From NCBI GenBank assembly GCA_964034945.1, contig OZ035960.1, positions 24,415,487-24,479,486 on the forward strand: DNA of 64,000 bases, read 5' to 3'. Numbering within the stretch: the stretch's first letter is position 1; every line of letters starts with the position of its first letter. The stretch comes from Chrysopilus asiliformis (lineage: Eukaryota > Arthropoda > Insecta > Diptera > Rhagionidae). The notes below the pieces were generated by a model. It was not told the DNA's origin. It ran no database searches and worked only from the letters and a program-made list of their open reading frames with translations. A program made the position numbers and the translations under genes. Positions 21,918 to 32,900 of this stretch are shown in pieces.

Positions 21918-22175
21918 AAGGGGCCAATCGTCAAATACTCTATATGATGACAGACAAAATGTTTATTTAAAAAATCCATTTGTATAGGAGTGGGGTGAAG
22001 AAGTGGTACGATTGGATTTTGATGTAGCGAACAGTTATGTAAAATCATAAATTTTTCGATGCGATGCACAGTTTTCGAGAAAACAGGAAAAAAGTATTCC
22101 ATTTATATGGGAGAGGGGGGAAGCAGTGGTTCGATGCGTTACAAACGGTATACAAAATCTAATATACTCCTATAT
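21918..22175 (+). repeat. Interspersed repeat of the 'CCAATCGTCAAA' family, copy 2
   Basis: Starts GGGGCCAATCGTCAAATACT and ends TTACAAACGGTATACAAAAT. It shares the TTTTCGAGAAAAC and TTTTGATGTA motifs with the copies at 14158, 48190 and 57695. Confidence 0.55.
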
Positions 22176-22342
22176 GTATATCAAAAAGAGCAGGCCCGGA
22201 TATAAGGCGATTGGAGCGATTGGGCCCAATCGGGCCCCGCACTTGAAGGGGCCCCGCATCACCACCAAAATTAAAAAGTTTTTTTTCGAAATTTAAAGCA
22301 AATTGCTTTTGACGATAAAAGATAACTTATAAATTTGTCTAA

Positions 22343-23034
22343 CAGATTCTAGGTTCACAGAAAATGATGCACCAATAGCGAAGGGAGCTGATATAGATGG
22401 AAAAATGTTGGTTGAAGAAATGGAAGCTTTAAAATTTATCCTTCCATCAGAATTTTTTGAAAATCCATTTAAAATGTTCAAATTTTTATCGGAAAATTAC
22501 AGAGCAACGGCATTTCCAAACTTGTTTATTGCTGTTCGAATATATTTAACAATTCCAGTGAGCGTTGCTTTTGGAGAGAGATCATTTTCCAGGCTAAAAC
22601 TAATAAAAAACCACGGCATACAGACAACCAAGGTATGCTGTAAACTTTTGATAGTCAGGTGTGACGTCATTTGTGCCGACTTTTTTTAATTAATTTTTAT
22701 GTTTATGGATCACTATTTAATGCAATTAGTCCACTAATTTACAAATATCTTATTAAGATCGCACAGAAATTTAAATAATCATCCACAAAACAAGATTCCT
22801 TCTGCACTTGACGAACTAATCGGCACAAGTGACGTAGCAACGAAATGTCAGATTTGAGTTTACAGCATACCTTGGTTGTCTGTATGCCGTGATAAAAAAC
22901 TATCTGAGATCGACGATGACTCAGGATAGATTAAATAGTTTAGCAGTTATGTCGATTGAAAGTGAAGAAGCAAGGAAATTGAATTTTCAAACTATTTTAG
23001 AAGAATTTACAGAGCAAAAACTTAGAAATACGTA
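22343..23034 (+). pseudogene. hAT transposase C-terminal fragment, interrupted
   Basis: The plus-strand frame up to 22611 and the frame resuming at 22901 encode the hAT dimerisation region: MFKFLSENYRATAFPNL, then YLTIPVSVAFGERSFSRLKL, continuing after the insert as YLRSTMTQDRLNSLAVMSIE and ending KLRNT before a TAA. The SVAFGERSFSRLK motif is typical of the hAT subgroup related to ZMYM1/ZNF862 proteins. The zinc-finger and most of the catalytic part are absent. Confidence 0.8.
22612..22891. mobile_element. MULE-like MITE inserted in hAT transposase (280 bp)
   Basis: The inverted ends (CACGGCATACAGACAACCAA, then GGTATGCTGTAAAC) are identical over 34 bp and remain similar for about 75 bp. The 9-bp ATAAAAAAC lies on both sides (22603-22611, 22892-22900), and removing one copy restores the hAT reading frame. 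A 9-bp duplication suggests a Mutator-like family. No coding frame. Confidence 0.85.
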
Positions 23035-23169
23035 AATTCATATATTCATATTCAATGATGTAAATTTATATTCAATAAAATGTAATTGTTTTTGCATTTT
23101 GTGCATTTTTATTTTTTAATGTATGTAGAAGTTGACTTATATTATGATCCATGACATTTGATTTATATA

Positions 23170-24078
23170 CAGGGTGCGCCATCTGTTCCTCCGGTATGAG
23201 AATGTTGAATAACTTTTGAAAGAAACAATAGATTGCAAAAAATGGTGTTTTTTTATTTAGTTCAATCCTTTACAATTTATGTGGACTACTTTTTGAAAAC
23301 AACATCGATCAAATGACCACCTTTATTGGCCACCGCAAACTGTGCTCTTTTTCGGGCATTTTCCATCACTTCTTCGAGCATCTCCGTCGGTATGGCAGCT
23401 ATTTCGGCACGAATATTGGTCTTGAGCTCGTCAATGGTCTTCGGGTTGCTGGCGTAAACTTTACTCTTCAAATAACCCCACAAAAATAAGTCTGGGGGGG
23501 TTAAATCAGGGGATCTTGGTGGCCAGTCAATATCGCCTCTTTTCGATATCACACGTCTAGGGAATTTTTGTTGCAAAAACCGTATTGTTTGGTCCGCTGT
23601 GTGGCATGACGCCCCGTCTTGCTGAAACCAGAAGTCAGTCAGACCTTTTTCACGCATTTTCGGACACACAAAATGTGCCAACATCCACCGATATCGATTA
23701 CCATTAACTGTTTCACCTTCATTGAAGAAAAATGGCCCAATGATGGTTTTTGCGCACACGCCGGCCCAAACAGTCACTTTTCGATCATGCAATGGTATTT
23801 CATGAATCTCGTGAGGATTTTCTGTCTCCCAAATGCGGCAATTTTGTTTATTAACACCGCCAGAGAGAGTGAAATGTGCCTCGTCGGTCAGTCACAATTG
23901 AACGACTATTTTCAATGTACATCGTCACAATTTCGGCGCGTTCTTTCGGTGTGAAGCGGTTCATGGTTAAAATTGTACTGGTTTGACGTTTCCAAAACGT
24001 GTCTAGGAAAGCAAATCGGTTGACAAATGGCGAAGTTATTCAACATTCTCATACCGGAGGAACAGATGGCGCACCCTG
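23170..24078 (-). mobile_element. Tc1/mariner DD41D-type element, internally deleted (909 bp)
   Basis: Inverted ends of about 45 bp (CAGGGTGCGCCATCTGTTCC ...) are nearly perfect, with TA on both sides (23168-23169, 24079-24080). The transposase remnant runs on the minus strand. The very similar ends imply a recent insertion or a recently mobilised non-autonomous copy. Confidence 0.9.
23286..23964 (-). pseudogene. Tc1/mariner transposase with internal deletion
   Basis: The start is ATG at 23964 (MNRFTPKERAEIVTMYIENS). After about 24 codons the sequence jumps, in another frame, to DEAHFTLSGGVNKQNCRIW, so the helix-turn-helix region and linker are missing. The catalytic part continues HDRKVTVWAGV, then WFQQDGASCHTA, then WPPRSPDLTPPDLFLWGYLK, and ends VVFKK. 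By my count 41 residues separate the Asp of QQD from the Asp of PPD, which fits a DD41D group. The first catalytic Asp (DEAHF) survives. The copy cannot encode a full transposase. Confidence 0.85.
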
Positions 24079-24088
24079 TATATATATA

Positions 24089-24882
24089 TATATATACTCT
24101 AGAAAATTTTATTGTAATTTTACCCCTATAATCGTAGGAAACCATTTTCCTACTATAATAGGAGTAAAATTAAACCGAGGTGTAATGGCTTAAAAGCTAT
24201 GCATTTTTACTCATTTTGTGGCGTACAAAAGCCTCTTTTACGGGGGAACTTTAAGCTAAATAAGAAATAAAAGTACAATACGGGTGTAATTTTACGACAT
24301 GGATGTTTAAAATTACCACATTTTTGTTGTAATTTTCCTCCTATTTGGTAGCAAAACCGCGTCTTAAAGGTGTAATTTTACGACATTTTTTGTTTAAAAT
24401 TACAACGAAAATGGTATTAGAATTTCTCGGCTTATACGGTCTGCAAAAACAAAAATATTATATTATTTTTGCGGATGTTTTCACATCCAACTTTCCCGGG
24501 CATGTCTGCCATGTGGCAGGCGCCACACAGGATTTTGGTAGAGTAAAACTCGATTCGAGTATTTATACTCCGATGCCACAAACCTTATGCGAATTATAAG
24601 GTTAAGGTTAAATTGTCCGTACAATAATGCAAAAATACCCTGCGAGCGTGTTTTTACACCAAAATGAGAGTAAAAATACGAATATTGGTCGAAATTTTAC
24701 GCAAGGTTTAAAATTACCCTATTTCTAGTGTAAGATTAATGTTTTTTTGGGTGATTTTACAACTTAAATGGTGTGCGAGCTAAATTCTGATTTTTTTTCG
24801 AAATTTTACGACGTTTTTGCAAATTTACCCCGTTTTTACCCCATTTTTCGGTTTAAATTCAAATTCATTTTCTACAGTGTAG
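24089..24882. repeat. Unclassified repeat region with GTAATTTTAC motifs
   Basis: Multiple copies of a GTAATTTTACGACAT-like motif occur on both strands. The ends (CTCTAGAAAATTTT near 24096 and the inverse of CACTGTAGAAAATGAATTT near 24870) form a weak terminal inverted repeat, so it may be a further element nested in the hAT. The borders are uncertain. Confidence 0.3.
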
Positions 24883-24980
24883 TATATTTTGCACTTTATT
24901 TAAATATTTAATGTATAGAGGGCCCCGCAAAAAAAAATCCAATCGGGCCCCGCACTATTGGAGCCGGGCCTGAAAGAGAG

Positions 24981-25459
24981 TATAAAAATCCATTCAGCGC
25001 GAAAAAGGATTCAGCGCAAGGTCGAATGCCAAAGAGGAGGGAAAAGCCATAAACAGATAGGAACGGGGAGGCCGTCAGAGGTCCCGCATGGATAACACAA
25101 ATTTCATTAATTTCCTTTGTTTTTAGGGAAATTGCAGTAGGGATGTTCGAAGTCGCTGATCACAAATCTAAGGTCACAATTTTGAAACTCATACCCGAAG
25201 GTCCAGCAAAGATAATGGTATTTTCTCAAAAGTTGTTGAGAACGTGATTTCTGAAATTGTTCGATATTTCTAAAACGTATATAAAATACTTTAACCTGAC
25301 TACGACGGGTCCACATTCTAGTTTATTAATAAATATTTAGTCCTCCCTTGTTCCATGTCTCAACCAAAAAAGGTTTAATTACCTTCAAAGTTAAGTCACT
25401 CCGTTTCTTGTTATGCCGACAGTACAGTAGATAGCAGATTGCAAAATACTTTTCAAATA
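24981..25459. other. Intergenic with a Helitron-like 3' end at 25321
   Basis: The sequence AACCTGACTACGACGGGT, seven bases, then CTAG|T ending at 25321 matches the Helitron 3' hairpin-plus-CTAG pattern seen at 2571 and 48951. The stretch upstream of it (from about 25120) looks like the same family. No gene. Confidence 0.5.
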
Positions 25460-26767
25460 CAGTAGCGTATGCTTAAATGCAACACGCTTTAATTCCAAAC
25501 ACATATAATTTGTATCCCGAAAAGTTTTCATAAGTTCTCATACAAATACACACGAATAAATGCAACACAGCCCTGCAAACCTGGTTTCAGTGCTGAAAAT
25601 TTTCAGCACTGAAAAAAGCAATGAAAATACTACTGAAAATTACTTCACTAATACTCTTCCTGATTTTATACTATATTTTTGCTTTATGTGTATTGGTAAA
25701 ATTTCACTGCTTAAAACACTACTGAAATAAGTACTTAGGTTTAACTATATAAAAAGAGAAAGTACTATGAAACCCAACTCTACAAAGATTTATATCTCCC
25801 TCTATGTATTTTCAGCCTTGATTTTCAGCACTTATTTCAGTACTACTTTAAGTAGTCAAAATTTCGAAGTCTTTTCTAGCTAATCCAAGTCAAGTTTACC
25901 ATTCATGTGATGGCGTGTTACAAGAAGTATAAAAAGTGTGTTCAAAAGTGTTCAACAGAAGTTAATAAAAGAAAAAAAAACTATAAAACAGGCTGAGTAT
26001 GCTGCGACGGGAAGCAAAAAATGATGCACAGGTTCTGTCTGCCGGCTCTATTCTCGTCGGCGAAGTTTTAGAAGATCGTGCGTCACCGGCCTGGCCAAGG
26101 AGTCCAGAGTGTCCATCAGACCCGGAGGATAAAATACAGGAAGTAATACATTTAAACATAACATATTTTCAAATATTAATCTACTTTTTAAACTAATTTC
26201 AGATGGTTGCGGTGGTCTTATATCCAAACCGGCGTACGTAAAGCTTCTTCAGATTTGCATAGGGAAATCCCATTACAGGTTCCATAAAATTGTAAAATAT
26301 ATTTTAAAAAATTAAAATAAAAATATTTTGCAAATTAAAATGCTTTTTTACTGAAAATATAGGTACTGAAAATATTAACTATTTAAGTACTGAAAACATT
26401 ACTGAAAACACTACTGAAAATACTACTAATAAGAAGTGAAAAATACTACTGAAAACACTACTGAATTCAGTAGTGAAAATCGGACATTTGTCTCTTTCTA
26501 ACAACTGTCTTGGCTCCCTTGAAACATGAGATAGTCCACAAGTATGTGTTGGTGCGTATCAGAACAACCGCTCAAAATTTTCCCGATGCCCTATCCTTTT
26601 TCACTGCGATTTTAATGCTTAGTCACACCGCTTATTTCACTACTTATTTAAGTACTTTCAGGTTATCAGGGAGTAATTGCATTAATCCGTGCAATGCATA
26701 AATGCATAACACAGATACACAAGTAAATTGCGACAAAAATCATTGTGCATTTAAGCGTGTTCTACTG
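25460..26767. mobile_element. Composite: MITE with CAGTAG ends holding an inner repeat element
   Basis: The left end (CAGTAGCGTATGCTTAAATGC) and the inverse of the right end (CAGTAGAACACGCTTAAATG) form a degenerate inverted repeat. Between them, about 25573-26672, lies a stretch dense in ACTGAAAATACTACTGAAAA units with ends CCCTGCAAACCTG and CAGGTTATCAGGG. It includes a small frame (25999-26140, MLRREAKNDAQVLSAGSILV) of unknown origin with a possible 3' intron. Borders are tentative. Confidence 0.4.
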
Positions 26768-28142
26768 CAGCAGATTTTGAAATGTGTTGTTAGTTGCTTG
26801 GTTATTAAAAGTACGAATAAAAATTTAGCATTGTCTTCATAGTTAATCGGGTATAACAATTTAAAATTTGCCCCCAAGTAGATAAGGTATAAAGTATTTT
26901 AAGTGATTTCAAACGAGGGTAGCAACTTACTTCTGTACAAAATATCTTTGTATCTTTATAACAAGTGCTAATATGTCAAAGTGCAAACAATAAAATTTGT
27001 TGAAAAACAAACTTTTTTTGTTGCAAAATCTCTGACTTAATTTGCTGTTATAAAAAGACTTTTCTATTGATATAACAACTTTCATGTGAAAGAACTCCTG
27101 AAATTTTAGTATTTTGCGTCTTATGGACACTTATTATCGATATAAAGTTAACAACATCTTATTTTTTCATGACTTTGCGTATTTATTATTGGCTTTTAGT
27201 GTAAACATTAACTGAAAGAAACAATAAATAAATTACTAACAAAAAAATCTTATCAATCTGGTAATGACCGCTAAGTTAAAACAGAATATTAGCGATAATC
27301 CAAGTTACGATTCACAACAAATCCATCTTAAATGTCTTGTAACACGGCAACAATTATGAGTTGAATCATGCAAAAAAAAACTGATTTTCACTTGATTAAA
27401 ACCGTTTTACACCCATTTCAAAGTTTATTTAAATTAGGAGAAAATTACGATTTTTTTCAGCTCAAATACTAACGACGTTATCAAATGACGAAATCATATT
27501 TTTTTTTGCTGGAGTCACACGAAAGCCATCATGAAATCGTCATTAAATCACCACATATGTCGCACTAGTTACATATCAACATTATTAACATGCGTAAGAT
27601 GGGAAGTTTCAAAATGCGTTGTTCTTAAATGATTTTTGGGAGATAAATAGATTTTGAATCGGTTCTACATACACCTAATAAAACAAAAGACATGCTCAGA
27701 GTCCACTGTGAAAGGCTTTAATGTTGCGAATTGGCCGAAAAACGAAACTTTTTGGAAATTTCAAAAGAATCAATGAAACCCAATTAATTGCAGTTCTAAC
27801 TAGTGAAATTTTATTCTAATTCTTATTACAATTTAGTGTTACGGCGGTACTAAGCTCCATACAAATATTAGAAAAAGAGCATGACGAAGGGCGAGGGGGG
27901 AGTAAGTGCGGATTCGAAAGACCGAAAATTAGCAAAATGTTTTTTAAGGAGAGCCTCTAAGCAACTTTGACTGTCCAAGAATTTATATTGCATTATAAAA
28001 TATGTAGGTATATCCCATTAATACCTAATGGGTATTTAAATACCGAAAAATACGGATACCCTAAAAAAATCGTATCTAGCGGAAGATAAAAGTGGACGGA
28101 GCTCCGGACGCCCACGGAACATATAACCATGGCTCAGTTCTA
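26768..28142. other. Intergenic, no gene seen
   Basis: AT-rich sequence with only chance open frames. No repeats with clear ends were detected. Confidence 0.5.
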
Positions 28143-28687
28143 TCGTGTCTTTCAACAAGGACATAACAATTTTGTATTTTAATAAAAACCCACCCTAAAA
28201 TTTTTTTTTATGATCTGGCAATGCTAAAACGTCAGTCAAGGTTTACATTTTTATCATGGTGAAGTTCACGAACGAGCAACGTTTGGAAATTATTAAAACT
28301 TACTACCGAAATTCTGAGTCGGTGGTCGCAATCGTGTAATCTCGAGAAATGGTTCGGTCGAATGGCCACCTCGCTCATGCGATTTAACGCCGTTGGATTT
28401 CTTTTTATGGGGTTATGTTAAGTCGTTGGTTTATGCCAACAAGCTCAGGAACAATATCGGTCGCGAAATTGCCAACGTTCCGGCCGATATGTATGGAAGA
28501 GTGATGGAAAATTGGCTCCAAAGAATCAATCAGCAAACGTGCTCGCGGTGGCCATATGAACGACATCGAATTTCATAATTTAAATGTAACATGTCCACTA
28601 CACCTGGAATAAATTTCAGCCCGATATCTCAATTATTCTGTGTTTTATTTAAATACAAAATTGTTATGTCCTAGTTGAAAGACCCGA
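28143..28687 (+). mobile_element. Deleted Tc1/mariner element (545 bp)
   Basis: Inverted ends of about 45 bp (TCGTGTCTTTCAACAAGGAC at left, inverse of right TCGGGTCTTTCAACTAGGAC) are flanked by TA (28141-28142, 28688-28689). The plus-strand remnant starts at 28257 (MVKFTNEQRLEIIKTYYRNS) and jumps to a catalytic-domain tail (DLTPLDFFLWGYVKSLVYAN) in a shifted frame ending near 28578. It is similar in domain layout to the element at 23170 but with different ends, so a separate family. Confidence 0.85.
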
Positions 28688-31600
28688 TATTAGTCCGCAA
28701 CGTGTGTGTATGGGCGTGTGTTTGTGCGTATGTATGTATGTAACGAAAATTGTAAGATCGACTTCTTAGGAAACCACAGAATCCATTTTCGAGAAAATTG
28801 CTTTTACATTTGTACATATGGGGGTGAGGGAAAGGCTGGTTCGATTTTCCCATTTTCGGAAGAGGTTTATCTTTTGATTCCTGCCTTTTTGTTCGTACGA
28901 TAATTTGTTGGTAGCAATATGGTTTTTTTACATTTGTTTTTTTTTTGCATTGAAAAACATGCATGAAAGAAATGTGAAAGGGTTTGATACACATACAAAG
29001 GCAATACTCTACATGAAGAAATTTTTTTTCGCAAAACATCTTTTTCCCTTTGGCATATCTGGTCTCCCTACATACCACCGACCTCGTTAGAGCCTATTTA
29101 TGTTTATATTTAAATATCCATTCCGAATCTTAGGTGAGTCAAATTTATCTTATTTACGTTTTTATAGGTACAACTCTAAAATTTTGCATGGCAACTTCTA
29201 TGACCTATACGGCTATCCTGAGAAAATTTCTACAAAATCGTACGAAGGGATTTTGTGGATTTTACGAGCGGGTCTTAATGGGATATCTCTCCATCCAATT
29301 GGAGAGTATGACTCGGGAAGTAATAGAATTATATGCTCAAAATTTATTGAAATTAACATTGAAGTACTTAAGCCAGTTGTGTGATACTTTTCTATTGATA
29401 TTCATCAAAACAGTGGCGTAGACACAAATTTTGAAACGCCCTTCGCCGCCACCAAAAATCATATGGGCCTCCCAAAAATTTATTAAAAATTTGTTTTTCG
29501 GGTTCCATAAAATTTAAAACCCAATTTCAATCAAAAAACGATAAATCCGAAAGTGACTTGAAATATTCGGCATTTGGTAAAACTTTGTATTACATGATTT
29601 TACTTGATTGAAGTAAGAGTTATGCTGTGAAATTTCAGCTCAATCGGTCGGGTAATTTTCGAGTTAGAGCCTTTTAAAGTGATTAAGAAGACTTTTTTTC
29701 TGAATTTCTCGCCCATTTTTTATTATTTTAGTTTTCGTGCAACAGGATAGATAATATATGTTAAAAGGGGTAGATAATATATGTTCTTGTGTTCAAATTT
29801 AAAAAAAATGTAGCTTTTCAAGAAAAATCGCAATTGTTGTTTGTTGAGAATCCTTGTTTAAAAAACACACGGCCAAAAATTATGTTGCGACTTACGAAAA
29901 AAATTTCATGCTTATATCTCTAGGAGTACTTTTTATTCCCTTATCCTTCTATGGCCTTTGGATTAAACATTCGGTCAAGCAATGGCAGGAAATATTTTAA
30001 TTACCAGCTGCAAGCGAAAATTACATTTTTTTATTAGAGTTTTACAACTTTTTCTTAGAAATTCAGTTCTACACGTCAATTGAAAATATTCGATAATCAA
30101 ATTAGAAAAAAAACCAATAAAGATAATTATTTAGAAACGAAATGAATAATTTTTCGCGAAAAAGAAAAAAAAACAAACGAAATAGTGTCCCATGACTGAC
30201 AACAAATTTCCGAGTCCATAATCCTCTGATCAGTGTACATATTTTGTTAACTTTCTTGTTTCCTCTAGTTTGACGAAGAGACAGTTTCTGTTTTTAAAAG
30301 AAATTCAATTTCCATTTTGAGATTATTTTCACACCCCCTGACATCTAAGAATCGATTTAAGTGCCATTAGTTCCCCTCATCCTAAGAATTCCAGCCTCTA
30401 TTCTATATTCCTGTACCCGCCGTCATCGTTAAAGAAGTATAAAATCATAGCAAAGCGATTATGTTTGACCCCGAAAAAAAGATAACCCTTGGTACCATTC
30501 CAAATATGAATGATTATTATCAATCGGGCCAATATTTAATTTCTAAAAAGCTCGCCAATACATCAATACCACAGATAGAATAATTCTGACCGATTTGCTG
30601 AAAACCTCGTCAGTTTCAAACCAACTCTCATAATTAACGAGCGTTTTAAGTTATTTTAACGCGGCCCCGAAGCAGTAGAAATATTTCTTTCAAAATAAAG
30701 TTCAAAATTCTAGGTTAAAGGACGATCTTCAAAGGTGGTTCTGAAATTACTGAAGCAGAATCGCGTAAGCTAATAAAAAATCTCTACTTTTTCGGATTTG
30801 AAAAAAAAAAATCTTTTAAACGGTGGCAAATATTTAAGAGTGAATAATTTTTGTTAAAATAATAAAAAAGGAAAAGAAATACCAAAATAACTTTTGGCAA
30901 GTGAAAATGTTTGACAGATTTGAGTGGCTCAAAGTTTTATTTGAACGTTTTTTTATGCACTTAGACGAATGAAATTGAATATAAAATCAAGTTTTATCTT
31001 ATCAATAAATCGCTTTGAATTTTTATATAAATTCTCAAATATTTGTAGTTGTGAGTATATTTTTTTCTATTTCATTAAAAATTGGTGAAATTGTTCCACA
31101 AAATGCAAGAAATGCAAGTAAAATGCAAAAAAAAACATATCATGTACCTACATATTTAATTTTTTTTTTTGTTTTTTGCATAAAAAATTGAGATTGAAAT
31201 TTCATGTTTTTAGGAAGAAAAGGGAGAATAGGTGGCGGGAGCAAATTATTCTACTGTTAAGAAAATTTGGTTTAATTTTCCAAAAATAGAGAAAGTGCAA
31301 CGGCTCTAAAAAATATATTAATTCAATTGTAGAAAAAATTATTTACCAAATCTCTCTAAAATTTGTTAGAAATGTTCTTAAAGCAAAAAATAATAATCTG
31401 ATTCTTGAATTACTGCTCGCAGAATATTAAATCTAAAGCAATAAAATCGTAATCTCATTTATATTTATATTAATGTGAACATATTAATAAAATTTACACA
31501 GTTTTCTATTAATTTTCTACTATAATACTGATAACATTTAACCTCAGCGATGCAATAACAAATCCATTGATTTTATATAATTTGCTGAGTTAAAAAGTAT

Positions 31601-31854
31601 TGTTGAAAACATGGCAGTTCATATAAATTCTAATATAACAAAAGAAAAACTACGATTGTGAAAACGCAACCGTAAAATACCCTATTTGATGTAACTTCTG
31701 AAACTTAAAAATGTGTATTTTGTCCGATTCCAATCGGAAACGATCATAGTTTCAACGCTCTTAATGTATGTCGTTTTTTATGAACCGGAAATCAGTCAGC
31801 CACAGGTTTCAAAGCTACAGATACATAAATATTTCCGATCATAACAATGCTTAA
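28688..31854. other. Intergenic, repeat-like patches, no gene
   Basis: 28690-28740 is a GT/TATG-rich simple stretch. 29400-29440 begins CAGTGGCGTAGACAC, similar to hAT ends, without a partner. 29600-29700 matches a repeat also present near 4640-4760 (AATCGGT...TTTTCGAGTTAGA). Two overlapping frames at 29100-29421 have no recognisable motif. The remainder is plain AT-rich DNA. Confidence 0.45.
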
Positions 31855-32041
31855 AACCGGCCATACATTATGAGACTTGTTGTACAACTTGGTTCGGTTG
31901 TAGGCAATGTTGGATCGTGTATGGGCCGGTTGTAGTACCAAATTTTAGGTTCGACAAAAATCAAAACCCTGTTAATTTTGCCTCCGCCAAAACAAGTTGT
32001 ACAACATGGTTTTAGAACAGGTGTCACAATGTATGGCCGGC
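31855..32041. mobile_element. piggyBac-type MITE, TTAA duplication (187 bp)
   Basis: TTAA at 31851-31854 and 32042-32045 flanks inverted ends AACCGGCCATACATTATGA / GCCGGCCATACATTGTGA. The interior has a second inverted pair (TTGTACAACTTG / CAAGTTGTACAAC). Non-coding. Confidence 0.75.
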
Positions 32042-32081
32042 TTAAGGGGTTAGACATAAAATACGTTACACTAGTTTTTGC

Positions 32082-32892
32082 CAGTGTTGTGCCGCGTAGT
32101 CTACGTGATGTAGACTACACCATTGTCTACGCGTAGACTATTACTGTAGACAATGGTCTATTCTCTACGCGTAGACTATGTAGACAATCAATAAAATAAA
32201 GGATAGCTGATTTAGTTTTAAAATCCTATTTTCTTCAATTATTTTAACATAATAAAGCACAATTTCGCCAAATGCCGTCTTACAGCCTTATTCTAGCTAC
32301 GGTCACTAGTCACAACTCGGTCACAAGAGCCTCAAATTCTATGGACTTGTGACTTGTGACTTAAGTATCACAACGCCAGAATACGGCTGTTAGTCGGCTT
32401 TCGGCAGTATTTTGCAAAAAATTTTTGCACTGCAGGCAAAAAGCGGAGTATTTGTTGTGGGCCTCAAAGCCCAGCTCTTTAAATGCTTTGTTTTTAAGCC
32501 TTTCTGCCATATTTAAAAAAAAACACAATTTCACTGTGGGCACGTACGATAGGAAATGAGGTTAGAATCCCATACTAGCGAAAAAGACAATAAAGGCACG
32601 GCGCTGGTGTCGCTGAGGAGCCCAGTTAGCGAATTTTCATATAAATTTAACTCTTTAGGGACAGCAGCGCCTCGCCATTTCTTGTAATTGGCCATTTCCT
32701 ATATAGTATAGGATTAGATATATGACTCACTGATGACTTTGTTTTGACAGATATGAGAAAGTCTACATTGTCTCCGCAAAGTCGACATTGTCTACGCCAA
32801 TGTCTACATTGTCTACCCCAAATCTATTGTCTACGTTATTGTCTACACTGAAGTGTAGACAATCAAAGTCTACGCGTAGAGGAACAACACTG
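32082..32892. mobile_element. hAT MITE with GTCTACGCGTAGAC palindromes, 8-bp duplication (811 bp)
   Basis: Ends CAGTGTTGTGCC and inverted CAGTGTTGTTCC are flanked by the perfect 8-bp GTTTTTGC (32074-32081, 32893-32900). Both arms are packed with GTCTAC/GTAGAC words, many arranged as CTACGCGTAG palindromes. A 107-bp Harbinger MITE is nested at 32283-32389. Confidence 0.85.
32283..32389 (-). mobile_element. Short Harbinger-like MITE, TTA duplication (107 bp)
   Basis: Ends CAGCCTTATTCTAGC / inverse of GCCAGAATACGGCTG are flanked by TTA on both sides (32280-32282, 32390-32392). A sister copy lies reversed at 42673-42772. The inner sequence has CACTAGTCACAACTCGGTCA and TTGTGACTTGTGACTT. Confidence 0.75.
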
Positions 32893-32900
32893 GTTTTTGC

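Larger units (their letters stand above)
22191..24972. mobile_element. hAT element (ZMYM/C-terminal dimerisation type) carrying nested insertions
   Basis: Ends CAGGCCCGGATAT and inverted CAGGCCCGGCTCC are flanked by near-matching 8-bp sequences AAAAAGAG (22183-22190) and AAAGAGAG (24973-24980). GGGCCCCGCA motifs lie subterminally at both ends. Inside is the 3' part of a hAT transposase (22343-23034), interrupted by a 280-bp MULE-like insert, then a 909-bp Tc1/mariner at 23170, then an unclassified repetitive stretch. Most of the transposase is missing, so the copy is dead. Confidence 0.8.

Noticed and set aside
25999..26196. 65-codon frame with possible 3' intron
   Set aside because: Lies within a transposon-like block rich in ACTGAAAA units; likely transposon debris, not a host gene.
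29100..29421. Two overlapping 94-95 codon plus-strand frames
   Set aside because: No family resemblance, and two different frames are equally open, which points to chance.
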